A stretch of 64,000 nt of DNA from Pseudonocardia kujensis (lineage in GTDB: Bacteria > Actinomycetota > Actinomycetes > Mycobacteriales > Pseudonocardiaceae): positions 1 through 64,000 of the forward strand of contig NZ_JAJSOK010000034.1 in the NCBI RefSeq assembly GCF_021283305.1, in the 5' to 3' direction. Each line of letters starts with the position of its first letter. The stretch's first letter is position 1. The position numbers and the translations under genes are program-made. The notes under the pieces are model-generated. The model made no database searches. It was not told the DNA's origin and saw only the letters and a program-made list of their open reading frames with translations. Shown here one piece after another: positions 56,168 to 64,000 of the stretch.

Positions 56168-56827
56168 TCAGCTGTTCTGCAGGTACACCAGCACCGCGGA
56201 GACCCGGCGGTTGAGGTCGCGCTCCTCGGACAGCCCGAGCTTGGAGAAGATCGAGTTGGTGTGCTTCTCGATCGCCCGCTCGGACAGCACGAGCGCGGCG
56301 GCGATCGAGGCGTTGCTCTTGCCCTGCGCCATCTCGCCCAGGACCTCGAGCTCGCGCGGGGTGAGCGCGTCGAGCTCCGACGGCTTCGCGCGCTGGGCCG
56401 CGACCAGTCCTTCGATCACGGTCGGGTCGATCACCGAACCGCCCTCGGCGACCCGGCGCACCGCCTCGGCCAGCTCGTCGCCGTCGGCCACCCGCTCCTT
56501 GAGCAGGTAGCCGCGCCGGGCGGTGCCGTCGGCGAGCAGGGTCAGCGCGTACTGCGCCTCGGCGTACTGCGACAGCAGGATCACGCCGGTCCCCGGCTTG
56601 CGCACGCGCAGGTCGGCGGCCAGGGAGAGGCCCTCGTCGGAGTGCGCCGGGGGCATCCGGATGTCGGTGACCACGACGTCCGGGTCGTGTTCGTCGACGA
56701 GCGCCGTCAGCGTCGGCAGGTCGGGAGCCGCGCCGACGAGCGAGAGGTCCTCGGTGCCGTCGATCAGGCGCACCAGTCCGTGCCGGAGCAGGGCGTTGTC
56801 CTCGGCCAGGACCACTCGGATCTTCAC
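56168..56827 (-). CDS. LuxR/NarL-type response regulator
   Basis: 219 residues. Receiver with Asp10-Glu/Asn pocket (LAEDNALLRHG), phosphoacceptor Asp55 (VVVTDIRMPP) and Lys in YLLKERV; HTH LTPRELEVLGEMAQGKSNASIAAAL with the LSERAIEKHTNSIFSKLGL recognition helix. GTG 56827. No histidine kinase is adjacent; it is an orphan by position and could partner the NarL-type kinase at 36374-38074, whose own neighbour lacks a DNA-binding domain. Confidence 0.93.
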   Translation of the reverse strand: MKIRVVLAEDNALLRHGLVRLIDGTEDLSLVGAAPDLPTLTALVDEHDPDVVVTDIRMPPAHSDEGLSLAADLRVRKPGTGVILLSQYAEAQYALTLLADGTARRGYLLKERVADGDELAEAVRRVAEGGSVIDPTVIEGLVAAQRAKPSELDALTPRELEVLGEMAQGKSNASIAAALVLSERAIEKHTNSIFSKLGLSEERDLNRRVSAVLVYLQNS

Positions 56828-56985
56828 GCGCCCAGCGTAGAGGGAGGTCCGCGCGGTGGGGGGTGTGCTGACCACACCGTTGCCGGGCGGTGACCACCTC
56901 CGCGGACGCAGGCCGACACGGGCGCCCCGGCAGTGGGTGAGCGGTGTCCGCGACCGCGGAGAGCCGCCGGGTCCCGGTGCGGGAC

Positions 56986-58254
56986 TCAGTGCAGGCCGAG
57001 CACGGCCTCGCGGGGGCGCTCCGTGCGAACCGGCGGCACGGCGTCGAGCACGAGCGGCGGCACCTGTCCGCCGGCCCGCATCGCCCGCCGCCGGGAGCGC
57101 AGGTACAGCCAGGGCCCGGAGAGCAGCGCCCGGTGCCGGCGGCCGGAGCCCGGCGCGGCGGCCTCGGTGCCGCCGGTCACCCCGGCGTCGCGGTCGGCGA
57201 TCGCGCCCAGCCGGCGCACGGCCGCCGGGACCCGGCGCAGCGCGGCCGCCCGCCCGCGCGGCGAGAGCGCGACCTTCGTCAGGAACCCGGCCAGGCCGAC
57301 GGCGTACCCCTCGACCTGCTCCTGCAGTCCGGCCAGGTCGCTGCGGTGGTGGTGGCGCACCCAGGCGGCGGGCTCGTAGGCGAGCACGTGCCCGGCGAGC
57401 ACGAGCCGCACCAGGAACTCGCAGTCCTCGCCGCTGCGGGTGGGGGAGCCGGGACCGAACGCCTCGTCGAACCCGCCGATCCCGCGCGCGACGTCGGCGA
57501 GCACGGCCAGGTTCGCGCCGATGCCCAGCAGACCCGGCGAGAAGGGGAAGATCGCCGAGTCGGCGGGCGGCGCGGCCAGCGAGAAGGTGCGCGGGCGGAA
57601 GCCCTTGGCCCAGCCCAGCGAGGCGTCGGCGACGCGCTCCTGCTCGGTGTCGAGGCGGGCGGCCAGCACCGGACCGCTCACGCAGACGACCTCGGGGTCG
57701 GCGGCGAACGCGCCGGCCAGCCGGCGGGCCCACGCGGTGTCGACCTCGGTGTCGTCGTCGGTGAAGGCGACGAGCCGGGTCCGGGCCTCGGCCAGCCCGC
57801 GGTTGCGGCCGGCGGACGTGCCGCGGCGCGGTTCGCGCAGGTAGCGGACGCGGGAATCGCCGAGCTGCGCGACGACCCGCTCGGTCGCGTCGTCGACCGG
57901 GTCGTTGTCGACCACGAGCACGGTCACGGCGGGGTGGTCGCCGGCCAGCACCGCGCGCACGGCGCGCCCCAGGCTCTCGGCGCGCCCACGGGTGGGGATC
58001 ACGACGGTGATCGGCTCGACGGAGCTCGGCACCGGACGCGGCGCCGGGACGGCCCCGAGCTGCGTGCGGACCGCCTCGGCCACGGTCACGGCGTCGGCCA
58101 CGCCCGCGCGCAGCGGCACGGTCACCTGCCCCACGGCGTCGCCGTCGGTGGTCACCAGCAGCCGCGCCGCGGTGTAGCGGGGGGCGACGTGCAGGCCCGC
58201 CACGTCGTCGACGTCGGTCTCGCCGACCCACGTGGGTCCGTGCTCGTCGGTCAT
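56986..58254 (-). CDS. Glycosyltransferase family 2
   Basis: 422 residues. A N-terminal ~85-residue extension precedes the GT-A domain (TVVIPTRGRAESLGRAV at about residue 90). Nucleotide-sugar DxD motif in LVAFTDDDTEVD, acceptor side GDEC-like SGEDCEFLVRLV, and HHHR near AAWVRHHHRSDLAGL. About 100 C-terminal residues look helical and may associate with membrane. ATG 58254. Possibly acts on wall or surface glycan; no polysaccharide cluster is around it. Confidence 0.88.
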   Translation of the reverse strand: MTDEHGPTWVGETDVDDVAGLHVAPRYTAARLLVTTDGDAVGQVTVPLRAGVADAVTVAEAVRTQLGAVPAPRPVPSSVEPITVVIPTRGRAESLGRAVRAVLAGDHPAVTVLVVDNDPVDDATERVVAQLGDSRVRYLREPRRGTSAGRNRGLAEARTRLVAFTDDDTEVDTAWARRLAGAFAADPEVVCVSGPVLAARLDTEQERVADASLGWAKGFRPRTFSLAAPPADSAIFPFSPGLLGIGANLAVLADVARGIGGFDEAFGPGSPTRSGEDCEFLVRLVLAGHVLAYEPAAWVRHHHRSDLAGLQEQVEGYAVGLAGFLTKVALSPRGRAAALRRVPAAVRRLGAIADRDAGVTGGTEAAAPGSGRRHRALLSGPWLYLRSRRRAMRAGGQVPPLVLDAVPPVRTERPREAVLGLH

Positions 58255-58471
58255 CTCGCGTCCCTTCCGTCCCGGCCCGGCACCCGGCGCTCGGGTGTCC
58301 CGGGAGGGACGACCCCGAGTCTCCGCACGCACGCTGTGACCACCCTGAGAACGACCACATCCCCAGGTCGGTGACGTCCTCACGGGTGCACCACGGGGTG
58401 GTTTGCCCCATCACGATCACGCTCCGTGTCGGTCTCCGATGGACATGCTCGGGGCGGGGTAGGGTCCTTGC

Positions 58472-59770
58472 GTGGGTGAGGGATCAAGGGTCCGCCGGCC
58501 GCGCGCCGGCATCGTCGTGACCGGGAGCGAGCTGCTCACCGGGGCCGTCCGGGACGCGAACGGGCCGTGGGTCGCCCGCGAGCTCGGCGAGCTCGGGTTC
58601 GAGGTCGCCCAGGTCGTGCTCGTCGGGGACCGGCCGGAGGACCTGGCCGCCGCGCTGCGCCAGGTGACCGAGGGCGGCGTCGACCTGGTCGTGACCAGCG
58701 GCGGTCTCGGCCCGACCGCGGACGACATCACGGTCGAGATCGTCGCGGCGTTCGTGGGGGCCGAGCTGGAGCTCGACACCGCGATGCAGGAGACGATCGG
58801 CCGCCGGGTCGCGCGCTGGGCGCGGCGCACCGGGTTCGCCGGGCCCGCCCTCGACGAGGCCACCCGCAAGCAGGCGATGGTGCCGCGCGGCGCCGTCGCG
58901 CTGGAGCCGGTGGGGACCGCACCCGGGCTCGTCGTCCGGCGCCCCGACGGGCCGCTGGTCGTGGTCCTGCCCGGGCCGCCCCGCGAGCTGCAGGGGATGT
59001 GGCCGGCGGTGCTGTCAGCGGCACCCTTCGCCGAGCTGCTGGCCACCGTGCCGCGGGCCGAGACGCGGTCCCTGCGCTTCTTCAACCTGCCGGAGTCCGA
59101 GATCGCCGAGACGCTCCGTGACATCGAGCGGGCGCGGGACCTGTCCGACGTCGAGGTGACCACCTGCCTGCGCCGCTCCGAGCTGGAGGTGGACCTGCAC
59201 CCGTTGCCCGGGGCCGAGGGGGTCGCCGCCGAGCTGGCCGACGAGCTGGTCGCGCGGCACCGCACGCAGCTGGTCAGCGCGGTCGGCACGACCACGGACG
59301 AGCTGCTCGCGGAGGCGCTGCTCGAGCACGGGCTCACCGTCGCGACGGGAGAGTCCTGCACCGGCGGGATGCTGGCCGCGCGGCTGATCGACCGCGCCGG
59401 TTCGTCGGACTACGTCGACGGCGGGGTGGTCGCCTACTCGAACGAGGCCAAGACCGCGCTGCTGGGCGTGCCGGCCGAGATGATCGCCGAACACGGGGCG
59501 GTGTCGCCCGAGGTGGCCCGCGCGCTGGCCGACGGGGCGCGCGAGAAGTTCGGCGCCTCCATCGGCGTCGGCATCACCGGGGTGGCCGGGCCCGGGGGCG
59601 GGACCGAGGCCAAGCCGGTCGGCTACGTCTGCTTCTGCGTCACCACGGCCGACGGGCAGGTCCTCGCCCGCGACCCCGTCCTGCCCGGCTCGCGGGGGGA
59701 CATCCGGGAGCGCTCCACCGATCTCGCGATGCACCTCCTGCTCCGCGCCGCCGGCGGCCTCCCGCACTGA
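58472..59770 (+). CDS. cinA: CinA-family protein (competence/damage-inducible; NMN deamidase-type domain)
   Basis: 432 residues. N-terminal MoaB-like domain (IVVTGSELLTGAVRDANGPWVAREL, TSGGLGPTADDITVE, LPGPPRELQGMW) and C-terminal CinA domain with nucleophilic Ser/Thr in TVATGESCTGGMLAARL and GVAGPGGGTEAKPVG. Full-length CinA acts on NAD recycling (pyrophosphatase/NMN deamidase) and links to competence in some bacteria. GTG 58472. Convergent with sodA across a repeat array. Confidence 0.95.
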   Translation: MGEGSRVRRPRAGIVVTGSELLTGAVRDANGPWVARELGELGFEVAQVVLVGDRPEDLAAALRQVTEGGVDLVVTSGGLGPTADDITVEIVAAFVGAELELDTAMQETIGRRVARWARRTGFAGPALDEATRKQAMVPRGAVALEPVGTAPGLVVRRPDGPLVVVLPGPPRELQGMWPAVLSAAPFAELLATVPRAETRSLRFFNLPESEIAETLRDIERARDLSDVEVTTCLRRSELEVDLHPLPGAEGVAAELADELVARHRTQLVSAVGTTTDELLAEALLEHGLTVATGESCTGGMLAARLIDRAGSSDYVDGGVVAYSNEAKTALLGVPAEMIAEHGAVSPEVARALADGAREKFGASIGVGITGVAGPGGGTEAKPVGYVCFCVTTADGQVLARDPVLPGSRGDIRERSTDLAMHLLLRAAGGLPH

Positions 59771-59817
59771 CCCTGCCCCGCCCCACCCGCCGAATCCTCG
59801 ACCCACCCGCCGCACCT

Positions 59818-59957
59818 CCCGACTCGCGCTGCCGAATCTCCCGACTCGCGCTGCCGAACCTCCCGACTCGCGGGACTGGGACCCCCGTTTCCGCGAGTCG
59901 GCAGTTCTGGTAGCGCGAGTCGGCAGTTTTGGTAGCGCGAGTCGGCAGTTCTGGTAG
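59818..59957. repeat. 22-bp repeat array, inverted plus direct copies
   Basis: Left part 59818-59883: three head-to-tail 22-bp units starting CCCGACTCGCG. Right part 59892-59957: three exact-period 22-bp units starting CGCGAGTCGGCAG and ending TGGTAG, identical except for C/T at one position. The two halves are reverse complements in their shared GACTCGCG/CGCGAGTC core and could form a long hairpin. Degenerate copies of GCGAGTCG continue to about 60032. Lies in the 299-bp gap between convergent cinA and sodA; no gene is seen there. Confidence 0.85.
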
Positions 59958-60069
59958 GGCGAGGCGCGCCCTGGGCCTCTGTGAGTCGCGCTGTGGGCCT
60001 GCGCGAGTGGCGCTCCGGGCTTCTGCGAGTCGGGGCCGGGCCCGCGGGCGGCGGGCCCGGCCGGTCCGC

Positions 60070-60672
60070 TCAGCTCGCGCGGGCCGCGGCGAAGCGCTCC
60101 TGCGCGTCCGCCCAGTTCACGACGTTCCACCAGGCCTTCACGTAGTCCGGCTTGACGTTCTTGTACTGCAGGTAGAAGGCGTGCTCCCACATGTCGAGGA
60201 GCACGATCGGGACCTGCCCGGCCGGCAGCTGGGACTGCTGGTCGTAGAGCTGGTGCACCAGCAGCCGCTTCCCCAGCCGGTCCCAGCCGAGGATCGCCCA
60301 GCCGGAGCCCTGGATCGTCGTCGCGGCCGCGGTGAAGTGGGCCCGGAAGGCGTCGAACGAGCCGAAGTGCTCGTCGAGCGCCGCGGCGAGCTCGCCGTCG
60401 GGCTTGTCGCCGCCCTCGGGGGAAAGGTTCTGCCAGAACGCCGAGTGGTTCACGTGCCCGCCGAGGTTGAAGGCGAGCGTCTTCTCCAGGCCGACGATCG
60501 CGTCGAAGTTCCCGGCCGCGCGCGCCTCGGCGAGCTTCTCGAGGACGCCGTTGAGCGCGGTCACGTAGGTGTTGTGGTGCTTGGAGTGGTGCAGCTCCAT
60601 GATCTCCGGCGCGATGTGCGGGGCGAGGGCGCCGTAGTCGTAGGGCAGGTCGGGCAGCGTGTAGTCGGCCAC
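60070..60672 (-). CDS. sodA: Superoxide dismutase, Fe/Mn type
   Basis: 200 residues. Dismutates superoxide. Metal ligands His28 (MELHHSKHH), His76 (GGHVNHSAFW), Asp160 and His164 (LLDMWEHAFYLQY) are all intact. GTG 60672 (reads VADYTLPDLPYDYGAL, Met removed in the mature protein). Secreted or cytosolic form undetermined; no signal peptide. An AT-rich Nur/Fur-like box lies about 52 bp upstream. Metal identity (Fe or Mn) is not decided from the few residues I checked. Confidence 0.96.
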   Translation of the reverse strand: MADYTLPDLPYDYGALAPHIAPEIMELHHSKHHNTYVTALNGVLEKLAEARAAGNFDAIVGLEKTLAFNLGGHVNHSAFWQNLSPEGGDKPDGELAAALDEHFGSFDAFRAHFTAAATTIQGSGWAILGWDRLGKRLLVHQLYDQQSQLPAGQVPIVLLDMWEHAFYLQYKNVKPDYVKAWWNVVNWADAQERFAAARAS

Positions 60673-60723
60673 GTGGTGCTCCGTTTCCGTGTCGGGTTCG
60701 GTCGGTGCCGACGCTATCCCTTG

Positions 60724-60740
60724 TTGCAAGTATTTCGCAG
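60724..60740. promoter_or_regulatory. Nur/Fur-type operator upstream of sodA
   Basis: TTGCAA-GTATT-TCGCAG, close to the Nur box TTGCAA-N5-TTGCAA of Streptomyces, which controls the iron SOD there. It is strikingly AT-rich for this region and lies 52 bp before the sodA start, where a promoter-overlapping operator would be expected. Confidence 0.45.
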
Positions 60741-60833
60741 AACGAAGACATGTGCGATAAGGTGGTCCGCGTCCGCCCGAGGCGGATGCCCGGCGTAGGT
60801 GGTCGTTCTGGCAGCTCGACAGCCCGTGCGCCG

Positions 60834-60867
60834 CGAGGGGCCGGCGGCACGTGCCGCCGGCCCCTCG
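60834..60867. repeat. 34-nt perfect palindrome between sodA and the FIST gene
   Basis: Two 17-nt arms (CGAGGGGCCGGCGGCAC and its exact complement) with no spacer, centred on CACGTG. It is in the 331-bp divergent region 60673-61003, not after any gene I can see. It could be the terminator of an unannotated short transcript starting near 60740, or a protein-binding or cruciform site. Confidence 0.7.
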
Positions 60868-61003
60868 CTCGTCCCCGCAGCAACCCCGGCCGGGACCTAC
60901 CGGTGGGATCCCGTCGAGCCGAACCGCTGGCCGCACCGGCGTTCGCCTGCGACGATGCCCTCCGTCGCCACCGGCGCTCCCCGCGTGGCGGGAAGGGGCC
61001 GAG

Positions 61004-62173
61004 ATGGACGACGGCAGGATCTTCGGCGACGGCCTGGCCGTCGGTCCCGATCTCCGCGGTGCCGCGGAGGTCGCGACCGGTGAAGCGCTGTCCGGTTTCG
61101 CGGGACGCGCGCCCGACCTGGTGGTGGTCTTCGTCGCCACGGGGCGGGGCGGCGACCCGGACGGGGCGGCCGGCGCCGCGGTGCGCGCCATGGAGATCGC
61201 CGGCGCGCGTGCCGCCGTCGGCACGACCGCCCACGGGGTGATCGGCGACGGCCGCGGGGTCGAGCAGGAGCCGTCGGTCTCCGTGTTCGCCGCGGCGCTG
61301 CCCGGCGTCGGGCTCGACACGTTCCGGCTCGACGCGCGGCGCAGCTCGGAGGGCATCGTGGTCACGGGCACGCCACCGGCCGCGGCCGCGGCCGCGGCGG
61401 AGGCGGCGATCCTGCTCGCCGACCCGTTCTCGTTCCCGGTCGGCGGCTACCTCGCGCGATCCGCCGAGCTGCTCCCCGGCCTGCCGCTGATGGGCGGGCT
61501 GGCGAGCGTCGGCGCGGCGCCGGGCGCCAACCGCCTGGTGCTCGACGGCGAGGTGCTCGACGGCGGCGCCGCCGGCGTGCTCATCGGGCGCGGCGCCCGG
61601 GTCCGCACCGCGGTGAGCCAGGGCTGCCGCCCGGTCGGCCCGCCGATGATCGTGACCGCGGCGAAGGCGAACCTGCTGTTGGAGCTGGCCGGCGAGCAGG
61701 CGTACGCGAAGCTCGGCGCGATCGTGCAGGAGCTGCCCCCGGAGGAGCAGCAGCAGGCGGCGCAGGCGCTGCACCTCGGTGTGGCGATGGACGAGTACGC
61801 CGACGAGCACGGCCGCGGCGACTTCCTCATCCGGGGAGTGATGGGCATCGACCCGGAGGCGGGCGCGGTGGCGGTCGGCGACGTCGTCGAGGTCGGGCGG
61901 ACCGTGCAGTTCCAGGTGCGCGACGCCCTCGGCGCCGGCGAGGACCTCGCCCACCTGCTCGACGACCTCCCGCGGGTCCGCGGCGCGCTGTTGTTCTCGT
62001 GCAACGGCCGCGGCACGGGCATGTTCCCCGACGCCGACCACGACCCGGCGATCGTCCGTACGGGCCTGGGCGACGTCCCGGTCGCCGGGTTCTTCGCCGC
62101 CGGCGAGATCGGGCCGGTGGGTGGGCGGAACCACCTGCACAGCTTCACGGCCTCGGTACTGGCGTTCGAGTAG
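61004..62173 (+). CDS. FIST sensory-domain protein
   Basis: 389 residues: FIST N (about 15-215) and FIST C (about 220-385) domains. N-terminal hallmarks TGRGGDPDGAAGAAVRAMEIAG, GTTAHGVIGDGRGVE, and PLMGGLASVG; C-terminal GDFLIRGVMGIDP and LLFSCNGRGTGMFPDADHD, which is the FIST C signature. FIST domains bind small ligands such as amino acids. No output domain is attached, so it is a stand-alone sensor or scaffold. GAAGGGG upstream of ATG 61004; it ends before a strong hairpin. Confidence 0.9.
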   Translation: MDDGRIFGDGLAVGPDLRGAAEVATGEALSGFAGRAPDLVVVFVATGRGGDPDGAAGAAVRAMEIAGARAAVGTTAHGVIGDGRGVEQEPSVSVFAAALPGVGLDTFRLDARRSSEGIVVTGTPPAAAAAAAEAAILLADPFSFPVGGYLARSAELLPGLPLMGGLASVGAAPGANRLVLDGEVLDGGAAGVLIGRGARVRTAVSQGCRPVGPPMIVTAAKANLLLELAGEQAYAKLGAIVQELPPEEQQQAAQALHLGVAMDEYADEHGRGDFLIRGVMGIDPEAGAVAVGDVVEVGRTVQFQVRDALGAGEDLAHLLDDLPRVRGALLFSCNGRGTGMFPDADHDPAIVRTGLGDVPVAGFFAAGEIGPVGGRNHLHSFTASVLAFE

Positions 62174-62276
62174 CCGGTCGGGGGCGGCCACGCCGGACGG
62201 GATGTGGGCGCTCGAACGGGTGTGCGGTCCGCGCGGGAGCGCGTGGCTCGGCCGGCGCCCGAGAAGGACGTCCGGC

Positions 62277-62308
62277 CGGGCGTGGAACGGGACACCGTTC
62301 CACGCCCG
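62277..62308. terminator. Strong bidirectional hairpin
   Basis: Perfect 14-bp stem CGGGCGTGGAACGG / CCGTTCCACGCCCG with a GACA loop, in the 238-bp gap between convergent FIST and His-rich repeat genes. No other gene is seen in that gap. Confidence 0.85.
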
Positions 62309-62411
62309 CCCGAGCGTGGCCGCGGACCCGCTCCCCGGTGTCCGCGACCCCGCGGCAGGCGTCCCCACGCCGGCCGCGGTGGCAGGGCCGATGGCCCGTG
62401 GTCGTGCGCGC

Positions 62412-63188
62412 TCAGCGGTGCTGGGCGATCCCGGAGTTCGCGCCGTTCTGCGTGACAGCCGTCTGGCGGACGTCGCCGGAGCTGAGGATGCCGCCGACGT
62501 TGACCGAGGGATCGAGCTGGAGGTCGAGGCCGATCAGGTCGCCGCCCCGGGCCGCGTACTGGCCGCCGCTGCGCGACGAGCCGTGCCCGCCGCCGTGCCC
62601 GCCGTTCTGCACGGTGCCGGAGTTGGCGGAGTTCTCCGTGACGGCGGTCTGGCGGACGTCGCCGGAGTTGAGGATGCCGCCGACGTTGACGGCCGGGTCC
62701 ACCTGAATTAACGCGCCGACGACGTCCCCGGCCCGGAAGGACTGCTGGCCGCCACTGCCCGGACCACCCCAGCCGCGCGACTGCTCGATGCCGGAGTTCG
62801 CCGAGTTCGCCGAACCGGCGACCTGGCGGACGTCGCCCGAGCTCAGGATGCCGCCGAGGTTGAGGGCCGGGTTCACCTGCGCCAGCGCGCCCACCAGGCT
62901 CCCGCCCTGGTACGCGACCTGCCCCGCACGACCGGCACCGCCGTGACCGGGCCCGCCGTGCCCCCCGTCGTGGTGACCGCCGTCATGATGACCGCCGTCG
63001 TGACCCCCGGAATGCCCGCCCCCGGAGTGCCCGCCGTGCCCACCGTCGGAGTGCCCAGCACCCGCACACCCGTCCGATGCCCCGTGGGCCGGTGCGGCGT
63101 TGGCGACACCCGCGCCCCCCAGCGTCAGCGGCAGGCCCAGTGCCCCCGCCGCGACGAGGCGGAGGGCGGTGCTCGTGGTGCGGGACAT
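62412..63188 (-). CDS. Secreted His/Gly-rich protein with three amyloid-like repeats
   Basis: 258 residues. A signal peptide (LRLVAAGALGLPLTLGGAGVANAAPA, cut near residue 32) is followed by a His/Gly-rich tract (35-83, runs of GGHHDGG) likely to bind metal. Then come three ~40-residue repeats (about 98-136, 155-194, 217-256), each of the form hydrophobic-VGALxQVDPAVNVGGILNSGDVRQ followed by TAVTxNSANSG-xxQ. The ends NSANSG...Q recall curlin-type Gln/Asn ladders; that is my reading, not a family match. Spacers are Gly-rich with His. Start ATG 63188. Promoter region holds a hairpin (63279-63306). Confidence 0.82.
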   Translation of the reverse strand: MSRTTSTALRLVAAGALGLPLTLGGAGVANAAPAHGASDGCAGAGHSDGGHGGHSGGGHSGGHDGGHHDGGHHDGGHGGPGHGGAGRAGQVAYQGGSLVGALAQVNPALNLGGILSSGDVRQVAGSANSANSGIEQSRGWGGPGSGGQQSFRAGDVVGALIQVDPAVNVGGILNSGDVRQTAVTENSANSGTVQNGGHGGGHGSSRSGGQYAARGGDLIGLDLQLDPSVNVGGILSSGDVRQTAVTQNGANSGIAQHR

Positions 63189-63278
63189 CGGGTCTCCTTC
63201 GTGACGCGCCGCGGAGCCGACCACAGTGGACTCACTGGGCGGACCGCGACCTCGTGGTTCCGGGGATGTGTCCGGGAT

Positions 63279-63306
63279 GGAGTGATCATCCGCAGACGAT
63301 CACTCC
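63279..63306. promoter_or_regulatory. Perfect inverted repeat upstream of the His-rich secreted gene
   Basis: GGAGTGATC - 10 nt - GATCACTCC, 9-bp perfect arms about 91 bp upstream of ATG 63188. It may be an operator, or a terminator for the epoxide hydrolase gene that ends 124 bp to the right. The region 63189-63429 has no other recognisable element. Confidence 0.4.
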
Positions 63307-63429
63307 AACGAGGGCCACTCGACAGGGGTGCGGGTGGCGCGAGAAAGGTGATCTCGGTCTCTGAGAGTGAACATTTTGACGCGAGTCACCCGAAAGAGGG
63401 CGACCGAGAAGGCGCCACTCCACGCTCCG

Positions 63430-64000
63430 TCAGCGGACCATCCGGAAGAAGGTCCGCACCTCGTCGACGAAGGTCTCCGGCTGCTCCAGCGACGCGAAGT
63501 GCCCGCCCGCCACCGGGTGCGAGAAGTACCGGAGGTCGGTGAACCGGCGTTCCAGCCAGTGCCGCGGCAGCCGGCTCATCTCGTGCGGGAACACCGAGGC
63601 GCCGGTCGGGACCTCGACCGTGTCCAGGCGCTGCTTGCGGAAGCTCTCCCAGTACAGCCGCGCGCTGGAGGCCGCGCTCGCGGTGAGCCAGTAGATCATC
63701 ACGTTGTCCAGCAGGCGGTCCCGCGAGATCACGTTCTCGGGGTCGCCGGCGCAGTCCGTCCAGTCCCAGAACTTCTCGACGATCCAGCACGCCTGGCCGA
63801 CGGGGGAGTCCGTGAGCCCGTAGCCGAGCGTCTGCGGCCGGGTGGACTGCTCGGCCGAGTAGCCCGTGCCGGTGACCTTGAAGCGCTTCGCGAACATCAG
63901 CGCGTCCTTCTCCTCGGCGGAGAGGGTCCGGCGCTCCTCCTGGGGTGGGGGCTCCGCCAGCGGCATCGTGAGGTGGATGCCGACGAGCGCCTCGGGGATC
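63430..64000 (-). CDS. Epoxide hydrolase, C-terminal part (5' end clipped)
   Basis: About 190 codons reach the right window edge without a start. The end of an epoxide hydrolase (EHN-family alpha/beta hydrolase) is clear: the cap/late region SVGQACWIVEKFWDWTDC-like sequence as SPVGQACWIVEKFWDWTD, DNVMIYWLTASAASSARLYWES, and the terminal GGHFASLEQPETFVDEVRTFF with the catalytic His in GGHFASLE. Substrate unknown. It is convergent with nothing in view and lies upstream of the His-rich gene on the same strand. Confidence 0.88.
   Translation of the reverse strand, partial: IPEALVGIHLTMPLAEPPPQEERRTLSAEEKDALMFAKRFKVTGTGYSAEQSTRPQTLGYGLTDSPVGQACWIVEKFWDWTDCAGDPENVISRDRLLDNVMIYWLTASAASSARLYWESFRKQRLDTVEVPTGASVFPHEMSRLPRHWLERRFTDLRYFSHPVAGGHFASLEQPETFVDEVRTFFRMVR

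Overview
The window is GC-rich (roughly 72-74% by eye) actinobacterial chromosome with many GTG starts and short GTGA/ATGA overlaps between genes. A block of it follows the gene order of the Mycobacterium tuberculosis Rv1329c-Rv1341 region (dinG, pncB, clpS, DUF2017, mec, cysO, cysM, rhomboid, murI, MBL phosphodiesterase, rph, rdgB). Together with PE/PPE-like proteins, DUF3558 lipoproteins and WhiB, this points to Pseudonocardiaceae, probably Pseudonocardia or a close relative. The genus is an inference.

1-7.7 kb: a clipped dinG helicase, a double-hotdog thioesterase, a divergent methyltransferase/AraC pair, the NAD-salvage genes pncA and pncB, then clpS and DUF2017. 7.7-10.5 kb: an accessory insertion made of diverged ~170-bp repeats and a PE-like/DUF3558/PPE-like type VII secretion cassette. 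10.6-17.3 kb: the conserved mec-cysO-cysM cysteine pathway, a remnant of a drug exporter, rhomboid, murI, two membrane proteins, an MBL enzyme, rph and rdgB. 17.4-20.5 kb: PcaC-like and DedA-like proteins, a class-I-shaped tRNA with anticodon UAG whose 5' end overlaps an HNH nuclease gene, a LexA-like box in front of that gene, bcp and DUF3618.

20.5-34.6 kb: a general-stress and selenium region. A sigF-type sigma factor, its anti-sigma kinase and an STAS antagonist lie divergent to a LOV-GAF-PP2C phosphatase, which suggests blue-light control of the partner switch. Then come WhiB, a second STAS gene, selB-selA-DivIVA-like on one strand, selD on the other, and tRNA-Sec directly behind a third STAS gene. 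The complete selenocysteine machinery is here, but I recognise no selenoprotein gene in the window.

34.6-45.3 kb: an esterase, an ABC transporter operon (ATPase, histidine kinase, two FtsX-type permeases), a stand-alone receiver, and a secreted/membrane serine protease with a zinc ribbon. 45.4-53.6 kb: a RibD-like reductase and a TetR-controlled acyl-CoA catabolic operon (MFS carrier, MaoC-SCP2, hydrolase, acyl-CoA ligase, acyl-CoA dehydrogenase). Inside this operon a thiolase 5' part is joined to a quinone-reductase 3' part, a clear deletion scar. 53.8-64 kb: a methyltransferase, NDH-2, a LuxR-type response regulator, a glycosyltransferase, cinA, an inverted/tandem 22-bp repeat array, SOD with a Nur/Fur-like box, a FIST sensor protein, a secreted His-rich three-repeat protein, and a clipped epoxide hydrolase.

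I see no CRISPR array, rRNA, complete insertion sequence or prophage.
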